DNA of 11,258 nt. Origin: CAZUFB01 sp048173955 (GTDB lineage: Bacteria > Actinomycetota > Coriobacteriia > Coriobacteriales > UMGS124). The translations under genes were made by a program, and so were the position numbers. The stretch spans positions 1 to 11,258 of the forward strand of contig DBEYOB010000029.1 of the NCBI GenBank assembly GCA_048173955.1, given 5' to 3'. Shown in pieces: positions 10,909 to 11,258 of the stretch. Under the pieces are notes generated by a model. It had not been told where the DNA came from. It was given only the letters and a program-made list of their open reading frames with translations, and searched no databases. The stretch's first letter is position 1; each line of letters starts with the position of its first letter.

Positions 10909-11258
10909 GGGACATCAACCGTGTGACCCTCACCGGTCGTTTGACCCGCGAGCCGGAGCTGAGGGCGACCGCCGGCGGCAGCGACGTGCTCTCCTTCGGG
11001 CTGGCCGTCAACGACCAGCGCAAGAGCGCCGAGACGGGCCAGTGGGAGGACGTGCCCAACTTCGTCGACTGCACCGTCTTCGGCAGGCGGGCCGCCTCGC
11101 TGCACCCGCTGCTCGCCAAGGGCATGCAGGTCTGCGTGGACGGGCAGCTGCGCTACAGCTCCTGGGAGGCCCAGGACGGCTCCAGGCGCTCCAAGCTCGA
11201 GGTGCTCGTGCGCGAGCTCGTGCTGCCCCCCGCGCCGCGCCAGGGCGCGCCCCAGGCC
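10905..11258 (+). CDS. ssb: Single-stranded DNA-binding protein, N-terminal part (cut by window end)
   Basis: 118 codons of an SSB with AGGAGG upstream and an ATGA overlap with the preceding gene. The OB-fold pattern is clear: INRVTLTGRLTREPELR, VLSFGLAVND, FVDCTVFGRRAASLHPLLAKGMQVCVDGQL, RYSSWEAQDGSRRSKLEVLV. The usual acidic C-terminal tip lies beyond the window. It coats phage single-stranded DNA during replication and recombination and would cooperate with the RecT-like protein. This is the standard position at the end of a phage recombination module. Confidence 0.93.
   Translation, partial: MRDINRVTLTGRLTREPELRATAGGSDVLSFGLAVNDQRKSAETGQWEDVPNFVDCTVFGRRAASLHPLLAKGMQVCVDGQLRYSSWEAQDGSRRSKLEVLVRELVLPPAPRQGAPQA

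Overview
The window reads as the left end of an integrated temperate phage in a high-GC Gram-positive host. Very high GC, heavy AGG and GAG codon use, GTG starts, ATGA/TGATG start-stop overlaps and a secreted CAP/Ig-like host protein suggest Actinomycetota. A gut-type Coriobacteriia host is my best guess; this is inference, since no rRNA or other marker is present.

Layout. Positions 1-1347 (minus) hold the N-terminal 449 residues of a secreted host surface protein: signal peptide, degenerate CAP-like domain, then bacterial Ig-like domains. Positions 1348-1569 form the host/phage junction, with a candidate recombinase core site at 1507-1543. Positions 1570-4469 (minus) are the lysogeny arm, read leftward: a short XRE repressor, two membrane proteins with similar layouts (possibly superinfection exclusion), a hairpin/leader segment and a tyrosine integrase. 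Positions 4470-4626 are the genetic switch: divergent promoters and three AAGTGAG-type operators. From 4627 the early arm runs rightward: a small membrane protein, a Cro-like XRE protein, another membrane peptide, a 41-residue protein, a counter-oriented YjzC-like gene (5476-5643), small HTH proteins, a probable structured RNA (5974-6146), a 73-residue unknown, a long stretch with no convincing gene (6396-6781), an HTH gene and a Bro-N/ANT antirepressor. A recombination/replication module follows: excisionase-like HTH, RusA, YqaJ exonuclease, RecT annealing protein, two unknowns, and SSB cut by the window end.

How it may work together. The repressor is only 120 residues and has no S24 autocleavage domain, so RecA-stimulated self-cleavage is unlikely. 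A GAAC-N4-GTTC motif matching the Gram-positive LexA/DinR box overlaps a TATAGA -10 just upstream of the HTH-antirepressor pair. This suggests that DNA damage relieves LexA, the antirepressor is made, and the repressor is inactivated. The most novel-looking element is 5974-6146. In RNA it can form a 24-bp stem (two G-U pairs) closing a branched interior, and one small hairpin there would present a loop containing CCUCCUUU, the anti-Shine-Dalgarno sequence. It could be a phage RNA that pairs with ribosome binding sites.
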